Shown: positions 24,518 to 34,870, counted from the stretch's first letter. The stretch: 64,000 bases of DNA from Candidatus Hydrogenedentota bacterium (GCA_013359265.1 JABWCD010000016.1:62001-126000), one strand, 5' to 3'. Program-made: numbers and translations. The notes: a model not told the origin generated them from the letters alone.

Positions 24518-26887
24518 TTAATCGCCCGAAATCACGCGAAACGCGCCGTCGCTGATGTCCTCGATTGCGGGCACCGCAAGAGAGCGGATCAAAATCTCGT
24601 AGCCCTTCTTGGGCGGCAGACCATCCGGGACGCGCCAGTTCAGTTTGCCGTCGTTGTCGGTCGATTGCTTGATAGTTCGCACGAGTTTGCCCTTGCGCCA
24701 CAGTTCGATATGGACGGAATCGCCCGTGGCCCCTTCGGAATTCCACCGGATCTTCTCTTTACGGCCACGAACCCAGGTTTCGTCTCCATTGGGCATAGTC
24801 GCTTCGAGTGTATCCGGGTTGTTGGGGTCGGTGCCGGTGTCCCAGTCGTCGACGTAGACTCCGGTGTCTGTTTCGCTCGTGTCGGCCAGTCCGTCGCCGT
24901 CGGTATCGGTTGCGCGGTCCAACGTGGCGACCAGAATGTCCCCGTCGTTGCCGTTGGTTCCGCACTGCGAATCGTCGGAAAACCATGCGGAGACAAAGTG
25001 TCCCAATCGATCGGTGGCAATAACAGGGACCAAATCACGTCCGGTATCGATAGTGGCGTTGCCGGCAAGTGGCGTGGGATCGCTCCATATGGCGCCATTA
25101 TCCGTCGAATAAGCGACTGCGATATCGTCTTCGATGAGAAGACCCTGGATTAACACGCGTGAGGACGACCACACTGCGACCCAATGTCCCATACCATCGG
25201 AGATCACATCGTGATACCGATCGTCTTGCGCGCCGTCCGATGCGGCGTCCGTATTGAGGGGTTGCGGATCGGTCCATGAGGCGCCGTTGTCTTCCGAACG
25301 GGCAATCAGAATATCGAAGTCAGAGCCACTCTTCCCCGCGGCAGTCCACGCGGCTATCCAATTACCCAAACCATCGGCAGCGATAACAGGGTCCGTATCG
25401 TCATCCATATCCGTGGCCGCGTCAGTGTTGAGCGGCGCGGGATCGGTCCAGGTCACGCCATTATCGGTTGAGTGCGCCGTCAAAATATCGCGGTCCGTGC
25501 CCAAGGACCCTTTGTCGGCTGTCACCCGTGCAGCGACCCAGACACCCGATTCATCGGTCGCCACAACAGGCCCTTGGTCATTGGCGTCGTCGGTACCCGC
25601 ATTGGTATTGAGCGCGGCCGGTGCTGTCCATGTAGCGCCGTTGTCCGACGAACGAGCCAGGAGGATGTCGTTGTCGGTCCCGATGCTTCCGCCGAGGGAG
25701 TTGTTCGACTGCCAAGTTGCCACCCAGTGTCCCAATCCGTCCGTCGCCAAACCGCCGGTGTAATCGTTCGCCGTGTCGCCTCCTGCGGTTGCGTTCAACG
25801 CGACGGGCGGCGTCCATGATGCTCCGTTGTCGGTTGAACGGGAAACGAGGATGTCGGGATCCGCGCCGATGGTTCCGCCGAGCGGATCGTTGGAATGCCA
25901 AACCGCGACCCAGTTGCCAAGTTTATCGGTGGCCAGTAACGGCACGCCGTCGTCTCCGGTGTCTGTCGCGGCGTTTGTATTCAGCGCCGCGGGCGGGGTC
26001 CACGTCACCCCGTTATCGACGGAGCGTGCGACCAATAAATCCAGATCGACGGCGGGCGTTCCGTCCATGATGCCGTCCGTGTCCCACACAGCGATCCAGT
26101 GACCCGCGCAATCCGTGCGCACGACAGGACTGATGTCCAAGGCGGAATCGGTTGCGCCGTTCATATTCAGCAGCGCGGGACCCGAAAAGAACCCGCTGCC
26201 CGGCTCGGCGATGTTGCCGTACACCGCCGTCAAGGTATGCGGTTGATCCATGGCGATGTCGATCACGTCGTCGGCGGAAAACAGTACACCGTCTTTCAGC
26301 CAATGCAAGAATGGGCGGCATTCCCAAATCAACTGCGCCGCCAGCGTGAGTTCCGTGCCCTGTCGAAAATTGGCCGTGTGCGGCGTCGTAATTGTTTGAC
26401 CGGACTCGTCCGTGAGACCGATCGTGACGCCATCCCCGGGCGAGCTAACAACCTGTAACTCGTGCAAGGGATCATAATGCATCGTCAGTGTTCGGTCGCG
26501 GCGAAGCAATCGCACCGTTATCTCGATCTCCGTGGACAGTACGGTGTCTCCTTCCTGCCAATGGGAGAACACATAGTCCTCGTCATAAAAAAAGTCGTAT
26601 GCGGTGAGGGTGACGTTCTCGTTGGCCGGGACCGCGAAGTCTACCGGAGTTTCCCAGTCCCCGTTCGATCCAGGGAGCCCGTGGACCCCGAACAGTGCCG
26701 GTTCAAACGGCTCGCTCCGAACCGAAAGTGTCTGGTCTATTGTTATTCCCTTGGAATCCTGGGCATGACAGGGCAAACTACAGAACACAACGGTGGCGAT
26801 GAGCGTTGCACGCAGGCAAAGACTGGAAAAACAGTTGAAGCGTCTTTGAATGGTTGTACCTGCGCGGGGCACGTTGAAATGTCGCAC
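24518..26887 (-). CDS. Secreted BNR/Asp-box repeat protein with KNH-like C-terminal domain
   Basis: A 789-residue protein. A GTG start at 26887 is chosen because an AAGGAG site lies six bases upstream; a longer frame exists. After a signal peptide ending near CHAQ come two Ig-like or MORN-like segments (about 30-210), then about six repeats of 55-60 residues, each with an Asp-box such as SVDNGVTWTPP or STDNGASWTPP and ATDKLGNWVAVW. These form a sialidase-like propeller; catalytic sialidase residues are not evident. A short Asp-rich linker (TDTDGDGLADTSETDTG) precedes a C-terminal ~95-residue domain beginning MPNGDETWVRGRKEKIRWNS, shared with the upstream S8 protease. It is probably a surface or extracellular binding protein. 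Confidence 0.8.
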   Translation of the reverse strand: MRHFNVPRAGTTIQRRFNCFSSLCLRATLIATVVFCSLPCHAQDSKGITIDQTLSVRSEPFEPALFGVHGLPGSNGDWETPVDFAVPANENVTLTAYDFFYDEDYVFSHWQEGDTVLSTEIEITVRLLRRDRTLTMHYDPLHELQVVSSPGDGVTIGLTDESGQTITTPHTANFRQGTELTLAAQLIWECRPFLHWLKDGVLFSADDVIDIAMDQPHTLTAVYGNIAEPGSGFFSGPALLNMNGATDSALDISPVVRTDCAGHWIAVWDTDGIMDGTPAVDLDLLVARSVDNGVTWTPPAALNTNAATDTGDDGVPLLATDKLGNWVAVWHSNDPLGGTIGADPDILVSRSTDNGASWTPPVALNATAGGDTANDYTGGLATDGLGHWVATWQSNNSLGGSIGTDNDILLARSSDNGATWTAPAALNTNAGTDDANDQGPVVATDESGVWVAARVTADKGSLGTDRDILTAHSTDNGVTWTDPAPLNTDAATDMDDDTDPVIAADGLGNWIAAWTAAGKSGSDFDILIARSEDNGASWTDPQPLNTDAASDGAQDDRYHDVISDGMGHWVAVWSSSRVLIQGLLIEDDIAVAYSTDNGAIWSDPTPLAGNATIDTGRDLVPVIATDRLGHFVSAWFSDDSQCGTNGNDGDILVATLDRATDTDGDGLADTSETDTGVYVDDWDTGTDPNNPDTLEATMPNGDETWVRGRKEKIRWNSEGATGDSVHIELWRKGKLVRTIKQSTDNDGKLNWRVPDGLPPKKGYEILIRSLAVPAIEDISDGAFRVISGD

Positions 26888-27110
26888 ACGAAGCTCCTTG
26901 TAGCGTATGTAATGCGACCCCGCCGCACCGAACGAGTGCAACATGAAATCGCAAAACGATCAGAACAACTGACTCGCCCTGAGCACTGGGATTTCTCGAC
27001 CATCGCGGCCGGGTTCGCCGCGATGTCCGTTGTACCTGCCTTCGATTTCACGAAGTGATGGCTACTGCAAATTCGGCGGTGGCCGCTCGCATCTTGGCAG
27101 AACGCTTTGT

Positions 27111-30100
27111 TTACTCCTTGACGAATTTGAACGTGCCGTCGCTTTCGTCGGCGATGACTGGGTTGGTGGTGGAGGTGATACGGATACGGTAGCCTTTGCC
27201 TTTGGTGTTGTTGGGGACCTTCCATTTGGTTGAGCCGGTGTTTTGCGCGGCGGCTTTGATGTTCAGTTTGACTTCGCCGTTCTTGACGAGGTCGATGGCG
27301 ACCGTTGGGCCCGTGTCGCCTTCGGTTTCCCATTCGATCTTTGTTTTCTTGCCGCGAACCAGTCTTTCGCCGCCGTTTGGATCGGTGACGGTGATGCTTG
27401 CTTGCGCCGCGGCGGGGGCTTGGGTGACGGTAACGTCCGTTGGACTGTTCAGCGCGCCGGAGGCGTTGATGCGGATTGTGCCGACGCGCTGGCTGCCGGT
27501 GGTGTTTTCTTCGAATGCGGCGTCGATGGTCCCGGCGTTCACGCCGTTCATTCCGGAGGTGATGCTGAGCCAATCGTTGCCGCCGATGACGGACGCGGCC
27601 CAATTAAGCGTGTCTTCGCCGTCGTTGGCGACGTCAAAGGTCGTCGAGCCGGCCGCGGCGGCGACGTCGCGATTGGCGGGGGTGACGTTCAGCAAAGGCG
27701 CGCCGGCCTGCGTGACGGTAACGTCCATGGGGCTTCCGGTCGCTCCCGTGGCGGTGACGCGGATCGTGCCGACGCGCTGCGACACCGTTGGGTTTACGGT
27801 GTACGAGACGTTGATAGTCCCGGAGTCCGTGCCGCTGTCGCCGGACGTGATCGACAGCCAATCGCTGCCGCCGATGATGGCGGCGTCCCACGGCATGCTG
27901 CCGGTGCCGGTATTGGAGACGGCGAAATCGGTTGCGCCGGATGCGCTCGGGACATCGCGGTTGGACGGCGTGACAGAGAGTACGGGCTGCAGGAGCGTTG
28001 CGACGTAGTCTTGCGCCGTTTGATCGCTGGATACGTTCGAGTACATGCGGTTGGTGGGTGCGAAAGAATACCCCGCGAGTTGCGGCGTGACGGTGCCGGA
28101 GAAGCCGCTGTCGACCATTGCGCTGTATTCGCCGGATGCGTTGGTGGCGGGGCTGCCGGGCAGCCCGTCGAGGGTGACGCCGGCAAGCGGTCCTCCGCCG
28201 GACATGGTAATGGCGCCGGATATCGTAAACATTTCGCCCGAGCAATCGCCGTAGGCGGTGATATCGCTCTCGATGAAGTCACCGGGGCGGCCGAATCCTT
28301 GACTCAAGCCGACGAGCCCATCCAGCGCGGCGATAGCGAGGTGGGTGATGCGAATGCGTCCGTCGAAGAACATTTCGATTTGGAAGTTATTCGAGTTGCC
28401 GGTGCCGAATTCGGGAATGTGCGGCCACGTGACGACCGCGCGATCGTCAAACTGCTGGTAGATGAGCGGGTTCGACGACGAACTTGGCGCGAAATCATCC
28501 CACAATGCGGAAATGCGCGGCGTGCGGAAATGGCGCGTAAAGGACTCCGAAGGGTTGCTGTCGCCTTCACCGAACGTGACGCAGCCGTTCGGACTGAGGA
28601 AATACGAGTTGTAGTTCACGCCGAAAAAGGGAAACACCTTTCCGCCGGTAAGCGGTATCTCCTGAAACGAATCGGTAATGAAGTTGATGGGCGTGCCGCC
28701 CGTGGGGTCCGTGGGAAACGCAGTTGCGGGGGTGCGGCATATGGAGTAGTGATCGACGGAATTCTCCGGCGTGAACAACAACGTCTGATTGTCGATGTCA
28801 TTGTCGTTGCTGCTGAACCGTTCGGTGAAATAGTCGGGGACCTCTTTCGTGGTGAACGAGAAGCACGCCCCGCCATTGTTATTCGAAGACGTGTTGCCCG
28901 CGCCGTCCGTGGCTTCGACGCCGAAAAAGTAGGTTGTTTCCGAGGAAAGCCCGGAAAGGGTGGCCGCGTGCGTCAGGGCGTCTTTTCCGCCGCCGCGCGA
29001 CATTGTCAGCGAGCCGCAGGCGCTGCCGAAGTGGACGGTGCTGTCCGCGGGCTCGTTAGTATCGAACGTAATAATCGCCTTGTAGCTGTTGATCTGCTGG
29101 ACCTGGACGGTGGAGATCACGGGCGGCGCGCAATCCACCGCACTCGTATCGTCGACGGTGTCCGCGCCGCCGCCCTCGACGTTGGCGTCGTCGTACAGCG
29201 CGGTAACTGACCCGCCGTTCGCGACTTGGAGTTGCCCGTCCGCCGCGACTGCGCCGGTAGTTGTGTCGATTGTGTTTGTGAACAAGCCGCTGCCCGAGAC
29301 GGTCTCGTTCAGTGTGAGTTGTTCGGTGTCGCCCGCGCTTGTCGTGAGCGTCACATCGACCGTCCCGTCCCCTTGCAGGTCTGCGTCACTGACGGAGACC
29401 GTCAGGGTGTCCGCGCAACCAACCGAATCGGGGTACATGGTAATGGCGCCTGTCGCACTTTGTACGCCCGCGTTCCATGCGAACAGCGCAAAGTCCTGAT
29501 CAAGCGCCTTGGCGCCGGGGATTCCATCGCCGGCGATATTGAATGCCTTTACGCGGACGGTAATCGGCCCGCCGGTCGGCTGGATGAAGACCGCTTCGAG
29601 GTTGTTCAGTCTGTCGGCGGAGCCGCCCGCGGTTGACATGCCGTTGGCGAATACATTGCCGCGATAGGTTGTGCCTCCGTCAATCACCTCGAGGTCCAAA
29701 TCGTTGATCAATGCCGGCGAAGCCGCCGGCGCGGCGGGCTGGTCCGTCCAGGCGAGCGTCACTTTGAAGTGCGTGTCGAGCAGGACGGGGGTAAGCGTCA
29801 CTTCGAACATCTCGCCGGACGCGTTGAACACGTGGGTCTGGTCCAACGAGTACAAGGCATTCTTGATCGAGGTAAGGTTGGTCAGGTTTACCGCACCCCA
29901 CCCTTGATTGGTATTTGGAATATTCGCCAGGGCGCCGCCTGCGCCGTCCGCGCCGCCGACGAGGTCTGTTGCCGTTGCGACGAGGACCGCCTTGATAAGG
30001 GCCGGGCTTGGGTTGTTCGTATGCCCGAGCGAGGCCAACTGGTCATCGAACAATTCGTGGACAATCATGCCCGCGCCGCATGCCAACGGGCCGGCATGGC

Positions 30101-31619
30101 TCGTGCCCGACGAGCGCGCGTAGTCTGTTTGGGTCGTCGGCCAGTACTTTTCGCTGATGCCTCCGCCGGTATACCCGTCAACCGTTGGCGCGGGGCCTTG
30201 AACGTGCGTTCCAACCGACACCACGGTGACACCAAGCCGGCCGTCGGCTGCGGGGCCGCGGCTCGAGAAGGCGGCCAAGTCGCGGATGTTGTCTGACTCA
30301 GCCGGTCCAATGTTGCTTCCGTCAATTCCGTCGGCGTCGCTGTTTTCCGAGGCCCCGACGGAAATCACGTTTTTGGCGCTGGCGGGGGAGCCGACGGTCA
30401 TGGCCGTGGGACCGGCGTTACCCGCGGAGACGAAATAGATCATTTGTTGGTTGCCCGCTTCGATTGGGTCCGCGTCGCGCACGAGCGCATCGAATTCCGC
30501 CGCGCGCGCGTTGTAGGCCCCGTTGACATCCGCTCCCCACGAATTGTTCGAGAATGTCGCGCCGGCATCTTGCGCATCTTGAGCGAGGGAAGGGATCGTA
30601 TTGGCGCCAATGCTGAAGACCTCGGCATTCGTGAATATCTTTGTCTGATACACCGAAGCCCCGGGGGCGACCCCTTGTCCCAACAGATAGCCCGCAGGGT
30701 CCATCGTGCCGACGGCGGCGTTTCCGACGATGATTCCGGCGTCGATGGTGCCGTGGCCTGCTTTGTCGTCTCCGGTGGCGTCGGTTGTCGCGTTGAAGAT
30801 TCCGGCGATACGGCCGAGGATATCGGCGTGCGCGGTGCCGGGCGCATTTGTGGCGATTCCTTGATCCAGGCCGAGGTCCTGTACCTGCACGACGACGCCC
30901 GGCGCGCCGCTCAGTCCTTCCGACGCAAGCCACTCGGCGTATCCCGGCCCGGCGGGAGTCGTATCGCCGGGCGCGTATCGCCCCGCGGCGGTCTGCGCTC
31001 CGCGTTCGCCGTGCAGCTTGGGTTCCACGAATTCCTCGATGTGAAACACGGAATTCAAGCTTGATGCGTATTCGAGCGCGGACAGCGGCAGATGGACGTC
31101 GGTTTGGTACCAGCCCATTTGCGTGAGATCGGTTTCGACGATTCGATGACCGCGTCGCTCGAGTTCGGCGGCGGGGCGCTCGTCAACGCTGAGCACGTTT
31201 ACGTGGATAAGTTTCGATTTCGCGTGTTTGTCGGTCGCCGCAGCGGCCTTGGCGCGCAATGGGGCTGCGATCTTCGTTTCGGCGGGCTGAAGGCCAACCC
31301 AGATTACGCCCCGCGCTTTCGCGCAGGCGCCGGCTGCCGTGGCCGGAACCGATACCAGGTATGCGTACTCGGGGATGTAGTGATGTACGGTTGCGCCGAG
31401 CTTCTCGATGTTCTCGATCCAGCCCGGTTGGATCGGCCCCTCGAACTGCACCAGGACTACGACCTGGCCGGACGCACCGGCCGCTTTCTGCAACGCATCG
31501 GCGGACGCCACGGTCTTCGATTTGTCAACTTCGATCCCGTTGAGGCGGAGCGATTGCGCGAGAGCAAACGGGCACGAAAAGACCGCGACAAGAATCAATG
31601 CGCGAATACGGTACTCCAT
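27111..31619 (-). CDS. Large secreted subtilisin-family (S8) protease with BACON domains
   Basis: A 1,502-residue protein. The ATG at 31619 follows a GGAGGTG site; upstream frame sequence is not a signal peptide, whereas MEYRIRALILVAVFSCPFA is. The catalytic triad is Asp248 (VQVQDLGLD), His289 (AGHGTIDAG) and Ser507 (SGTSHAGPLACG), with NNSWGAD supplying the oxyanion Asn. Beyond about residue 560 come a beta-rich segment (DSVGCADTLTVSVSDADLQG), an Fn3-like domain (ISTVQVQQINSYKAIITFD), a carboxypeptidase-regulatory-like domain (SGAITMSGGGPLAGVTLDG), two BACON domains (VTPSNRDVPSASGATDFAV; VTPANRDVAAAAGSTTFDV) and a C-terminal KNH-like domain shared with the BNR protein. It is likely an extracellular protease acting on polymers or on surface proteins. 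Confidence 0.9.
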   Translation of the reverse strand: MEYRIRALILVAVFSCPFALAQSLRLNGIEVDKSKTVASADALQKAAGASGQVVVLVQFEGPIQPGWIENIEKLGATVHHYIPEYAYLVSVPATAAGACAKARGVIWVGLQPAETKIAAPLRAKAAAATDKHAKSKLIHVNVLSVDERPAAELERRGHRIVETDLTQMGWYQTDVHLPLSALEYASSLNSVFHIEEFVEPKLHGERGAQTAAGRYAPGDTTPAGPGYAEWLASEGLSGAPGVVVQVQDLGLDQGIATNAPGTAHADILGRIAGIFNATTDATGDDKAGHGTIDAGIIVGNAAVGTMDPAGYLLGQGVAPGASVYQTKIFTNAEVFSIGANTIPSLAQDAQDAGATFSNNSWGADVNGAYNARAAEFDALVRDADPIEAGNQQMIYFVSAGNAGPTAMTVGSPASAKNVISVGASENSDADGIDGSNIGPAESDNIRDLAAFSSRGPAADGRLGVTVVSVGTHVQGPAPTVDGYTGGGISEKYWPTTQTDYARSSGTSHAGPLACGAGMIVHELFDDQLASLGHTNNPSPALIKAVLVATATDLVGGADGAGGALANIPNTNQGWGAVNLTNLTSIKNALYSLDQTHVFNASGEMFEVTLTPVLLDTHFKVTLAWTDQPAAPAASPALINDLDLEVIDGGTTYRGNVFANGMSTAGGSADRLNNLEAVFIQPTGGPITVRVKAFNIAGDGIPGAKALDQDFALFAWNAGVQSATGAITMYPDSVGCADTLTVSVSDADLQGDGTVDVTLTTSAGDTEQLTLNETVSGSGLFTNTIDTTTGAVAADGQLQVANGGSVTALYDDANVEGGGADTVDDTSAVDCAPPVISTVQVQQINSYKAIITFDTNEPADSTVHFGSACGSLTMSRGGGKDALTHAATLSGLSSETTYFFGVEATDGAGNTSSNNNGGACFSFTTKEVPDYFTERFSSNDNDIDNQTLLFTPENSVDHYSICRTPATAFPTDPTGGTPINFITDSFQEIPLTGGKVFPFFGVNYNSYFLSPNGCVTFGEGDSNPSESFTRHFRTPRISALWDDFAPSSSSNPLIYQQFDDRAVVTWPHIPEFGTGNSNNFQIEMFFDGRIRITHLAIAALDGLVGLSQGFGRPGDFIESDITAYGDCSGEMFTISGAITMSGGGPLAGVTLDGLPGSPATNASGEYSAMVDSGFSGTVTPQLAGYSFAPTNRMYSNVSSDQTAQDYVATLLQPVLSVTPSNRDVPSASGATDFAVSNTGTGSMPWDAAIIGGSDWLSITSGDSGTDSGTINVSYTVNPTVSQRVGTIRVTATGATGSPMDVTVTQAGAPLLNVTPANRDVAAAAGSTTFDVANDGEDTLNWAASVIGGNDWLSITSGMNGVNAGTIDAAFEENTTGSQRVGTIRINASGALNSPTDVTVTQAPAAAQASITVTDPNGGERLVRGKKTKIEWETEGDTGPTVAIDLVKNGEVKLNIKAAAQNTGSTKWKVPNNTKGKGYRIRITSTTNPVIADESDGTFKFVKE

Positions 31620-31895
31620 GGCACACCTCCGTACGCAGACACACAGACACCGCGAAACGAGAATTACCGATGGGCAGCCCGTGCATAGTATAGTGAATAT
31701 AGGTGAATTGTGCGACATTCGAGAATTGCTGTTCCGTGGTAACGCCCCAGACGGCGGGCGGTATAATTGAGTGGGAAATTGTGCGGTACGATGGCGGAGC
31801 GTCCGCCCATCGGGGCCTGTGGCCGCTTTCGGGAAGTTCGGGTTGGCGAGGCAGTACATGGCGCCGGCCCATTTGCGGAACAGGGGAACATATCC

Positions 31896-34697
31896 ATGCG
31901 TAAGTCTCTGGCGCTCCTAACGATTCTTCTGATTGCGGGATTGGTTGCCGGCTGTCCAAGACCTTCCGGGCCGGGTGGATTCAAATACACCAGCGCAGAC
32001 CTGACGGGCGGGTATCGCAGCCTTGGCGGGTACCTGAACGATGTCGCGGCGGGCGGCGAAGGGGGTGGGGGAGGCGACGCGCCAGCGCGCGAACTCGTCG
32101 AACCCGATGTAATTCGCCAAGTGGGCGACACCTTGTTTGTCCTGAACCAGTATCGCGGTCTGACGCTGGTTGATCTCGAAAGTCAGACCATCCTCGACCA
32201 AGTGGCGACGCTCGGGTTTCCGCGCGACCTGTACGTTGCGGGTAATCGCGCGTACGTGCTCGTTGCCTATGCGGCGGACTTCGAGCGCCACGGCGACACA
32301 GTCGCCTACGAGATCGCATCGCGGTTGTATGTCGTCGATATCTCCGACCCGGAGGATTGCGCGATCGTGTCGACATTTGGCCTCGAAGGCGACCTGACCG
32401 ACAGCCGGCTGGTTGGCGATGTGTTGTATGCGGTGACGGCGGAGTACGACTGGAGCTGGGTGGATGCGATTCCGTTGAAAGCGAAGACTTCGGCATCGCA
32501 TATCGTCAGCGTGAACATTGCCGACGAAAACAACATTTTCAAAGCGGATGAGGTGTCGACCAGCAACATCGGCGACGTGGTGTACGCGACCACGTCCGCG
32601 ATCTTCGTGGCAGGGTGGGATTTCGACAAGGACGGCAGCGAGGTTACGCTCATCGACATCAGCGATCCTGCGGGCGACCTTCAGGTGGGCGACAACGTCG
32701 ATGTGAAGGGATACATCGCGGACAAGTTCAAGATGGACGTGTACGACGGTGTGCTGCGGATCGTGTCGAACGGCTGGGCGGACGGCCGGCGGACCTTCAT
32801 TACGACGGTGGACGTGGGCGATCCGAACGACCTCGATACGCTCGCGGAGATCGAGTTCGATCGGGCGCACGGCGAGACGCTGTTTGCGACGCGTTTCGAC
32901 GGTACGCGCGGGTATATTGTGACCTTTTTTCAGGTTGACCCGTTGTTCGTAGTCGACTTTACGGATCCGGCGAATCCGGTAGTCGCGGGCGAACTGGAAG
33001 TGCCGGGCTGGTCGACGCACATCGAACCGCGGGGCAATCAGCTCATCGCGCTGGGCGTGGACAACAGCAACGGCAATTGGCAAGTCAGCGTGAGCTTGTT
33101 TGACGTGACCGATCCCGCAAACCCGGCGTTGGCGGACCGCGTCAGCTTCGGCGAGAACTGGAGTTGGTCAAGCGCGTATGAAGATGTGAAGGCGTTGACC
33201 GTCCTCGACGACGTGATTATCGTTCCGTTCTCGGGTTGGGAAGAAGTTGGCGGCGGATTCGACCGGCTTCAGTTTGTGTCGTGGACGCCGGACGATCTGA
33301 CGAAGCGCGGCACGGTGGACCTACAGGGAAGCATTTTGCGATCGTTTGAGCACGGCGACTTCTATTACGGTGTGACGAGCGAGCAATTGGCGCAGATCGA
33401 CGGTTCGGACCTCGATCATCTTGAAGTCACCAATACGATCACGCTTGCCGAGAACATCGCGGATTTTGTCGAGTTGTCGTCGAGCGTGGGCGTCGAGATC
33501 GTGACGCAGTATGACACGGGGAACACGGTCGCGCGCGCGGTGGGTCTGCCGCTGAAGGGCGGTCTCGGCGAGGTGGAAGTGAACATCGGGCAGCTTGTCG
33601 GGACGCACAAACGCGGCGATGACGTCATCTTGGTTGGCGCGTCGTGGTATGACGAGCCGGGATATAAGATTGCCGTCGTCGATTTCAGCGATCCGAGCGA
33701 GCCGGAAGTCACGGGCGAACTTGATGTCGATGTGTGGCCGTATTACGGGTACTGGTGGATCCTGCCCTACTACGAAATCGGCGGTGGCGGCGGCGGAGGC
33801 GTTGTGCCGGCAGGCGGAGACGCGGGTGTTGCCGTGGGCGGTGACGTTGCGGTTAGCAGCATTTGGTGGCCGTGGTTCCCGTCGTACCGGCAGAAGTCGA
33901 CGCTGCTGGCCGGCGATACGCTGGTGCTGCGGTGCACGTCGGAGTCGTTTGATGAGACACTGGGCGATGGCGCGGCGTACGAAGGACTGGCGCTGGTCGA
34001 TCTCGATGCGCTCGAATTGACGACGACGGTAGGGCTTGGGTTCGATGCGGTGTCAGGTGTGGATGCCGTTGGCGACAAGGTCTACATTTCGAGCAAGACG
34101 TTCATCGACGGCACGGTGTTTCCGCTGAACCGCGCGCCGGAATGCGCGTACTTCATTACGGAATTCGATCCGGCGACGGTGGATGCCGGGCCGACGGTGA
34201 ACGTTCCCGGCGTGTTTGTACAGTACAATCCGGGTGCGGACATTTTGACGCTGCGCGACGACGAGTGGGGCGTGAACTACGAGTACAATTCATTGCTGCG
34301 CACGGTGTCGTGGGACGGCGGTCTCGGTGTGGACGAGATTGACAACACGGACCTCCCCGATGGTGCGTCGACGGTGCTGGGCCGCGGCGGGAAGGTGTAC
34401 ATCGAGGCGTTTGACAATGGCGTGCGGTTGCACGTGGTTGACCTGTCGCCGGGCGGGGCGATGCAGTCCGGCGGTGACGTGCTTGTGACGGAGTCGTGGG
34501 CCAACCTAATCGACGCGAATGGAACGAGCGCATACTTCGGCGTGGGCGGCGGCGCGATTGTGCGGTATGACTGCAGCGGCGACCCGGACCTTGAAGAATT
34601 GATCGAGGTCATGGGCACGCCGAGCGCGATCCGATTTGGCGAGGCCGCGGCGTACGCGCCGTTGGGGTACTTTGGGATCGTGCAGTTGCCGCTTTGA
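31896..34697 (+). CDS. Beta-propeller-domain lipoprotein
   Basis: A 933-residue protein with a lipoprotein signal (LLIAGLVAGC, lipidated Cys20) and a Gly-rich linker. The body is a chain of propeller-like repeats (DTLFVLNQYRGLTLVDLES, SRLYVVDISDPEDCAIVSTF, LFVVDFTDPANPVVAGELE, VSLFDVTDPANPALADRV, YKIAVVDFSDPSEPEVTGEL) matching the secreted beta-propeller family. A Gly-rich loop (GGGGGGVVPAGGDAGVAVGG) around residue 635 interrupts the fold. It should be anchored in a membrane facing outward and bind a ligand or another protein. It is divergent from the S8 protease, with 276 bases between the two starts, so shared regulation is possible. The ATG at 31896 has an AGGGG site nine bases upstream. 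A perfect terminator follows. Confidence 0.82.
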   Translation: MRKSLALLTILLIAGLVAGCPRPSGPGGFKYTSADLTGGYRSLGGYLNDVAAGGEGGGGGDAPARELVEPDVIRQVGDTLFVLNQYRGLTLVDLESQTILDQVATLGFPRDLYVAGNRAYVLVAYAADFERHGDTVAYEIASRLYVVDISDPEDCAIVSTFGLEGDLTDSRLVGDVLYAVTAEYDWSWVDAIPLKAKTSASHIVSVNIADENNIFKADEVSTSNIGDVVYATTSAIFVAGWDFDKDGSEVTLIDISDPAGDLQVGDNVDVKGYIADKFKMDVYDGVLRIVSNGWADGRRTFITTVDVGDPNDLDTLAEIEFDRAHGETLFATRFDGTRGYIVTFFQVDPLFVVDFTDPANPVVAGELEVPGWSTHIEPRGNQLIALGVDNSNGNWQVSVSLFDVTDPANPALADRVSFGENWSWSSAYEDVKALTVLDDVIIVPFSGWEEVGGGFDRLQFVSWTPDDLTKRGTVDLQGSILRSFEHGDFYYGVTSEQLAQIDGSDLDHLEVTNTITLAENIADFVELSSSVGVEIVTQYDTGNTVARAVGLPLKGGLGEVEVNIGQLVGTHKRGDDVILVGASWYDEPGYKIAVVDFSDPSEPEVTGELDVDVWPYYGYWWILPYYEIGGGGGGGVVPAGGDAGVAVGGDVAVSSIWWPWFPSYRQKSTLLAGDTLVLRCTSESFDETLGDGAAYEGLALVDLDALELTTTVGLGFDAVSGVDAVGDKVYISSKTFIDGTVFPLNRAPECAYFITEFDPATVDAGPTVNVPGVFVQYNPGADILTLRDDEWGVNYEYNSLLRTVSWDGGLGVDEIDNTDLPDGASTVLGRGGKVYIEAFDNGVRLHVVDLSPGGAMQSGGDVLVTESWANLIDANGTSAYFGVGGGAIVRYDCSGDPDLEELIEVMGTPSAIRFGEAAAYAPLGYFGIVQLPL

Positions 34698-34720
34698 GAC
34701 TTGCTTGATATTGGTGGTGT

Positions 34721-34752
34721 ACAGCCCGCACATTGTGCGGGCTGTGCTTTTT
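34721..34752 (+). terminator. Rho-independent terminator of the beta-propeller gene
   Basis: A perfect 11-base stem (ACAGCCCGCAC/GTGCGGGCTGT) with an ATT loop, followed by GCTTTTTT, 23 bases behind the stop codon. Confidence 0.92.
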
Positions 34753-34764
34753 TCGGAGTGGTCG

Positions 34765-34870
34765 TAATCGTCGTCGCAATCGTAATCGGTTTTTGGTGTG
34801 TGGAACGTGCGAAGGGAAATTGTCGATTACGATTACGATTACGAGCACGAGCACGAGCACGAGCACGAGA
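34765..34870. repeat. GATTAC / GAGCAC hexamer arrays
   Basis: Three GATTAC units (34825-34842) are followed directly by four GAGCAC units (34843-34866). About 35 bases upstream the complementary GTAATC words (34765-34788) occur, so the two can pair. The same two hexamers in the same order appear at 60297-60336. Confidence 0.85.

Noticed and set aside
27243-29210. A 655-codon plus-strand frame opposite the S8 protease.
   Set aside because: No recognisable domain, very Gly/Arg/Val-rich, and the opposite strand carries BACON and other domains of a clear secreted protease.
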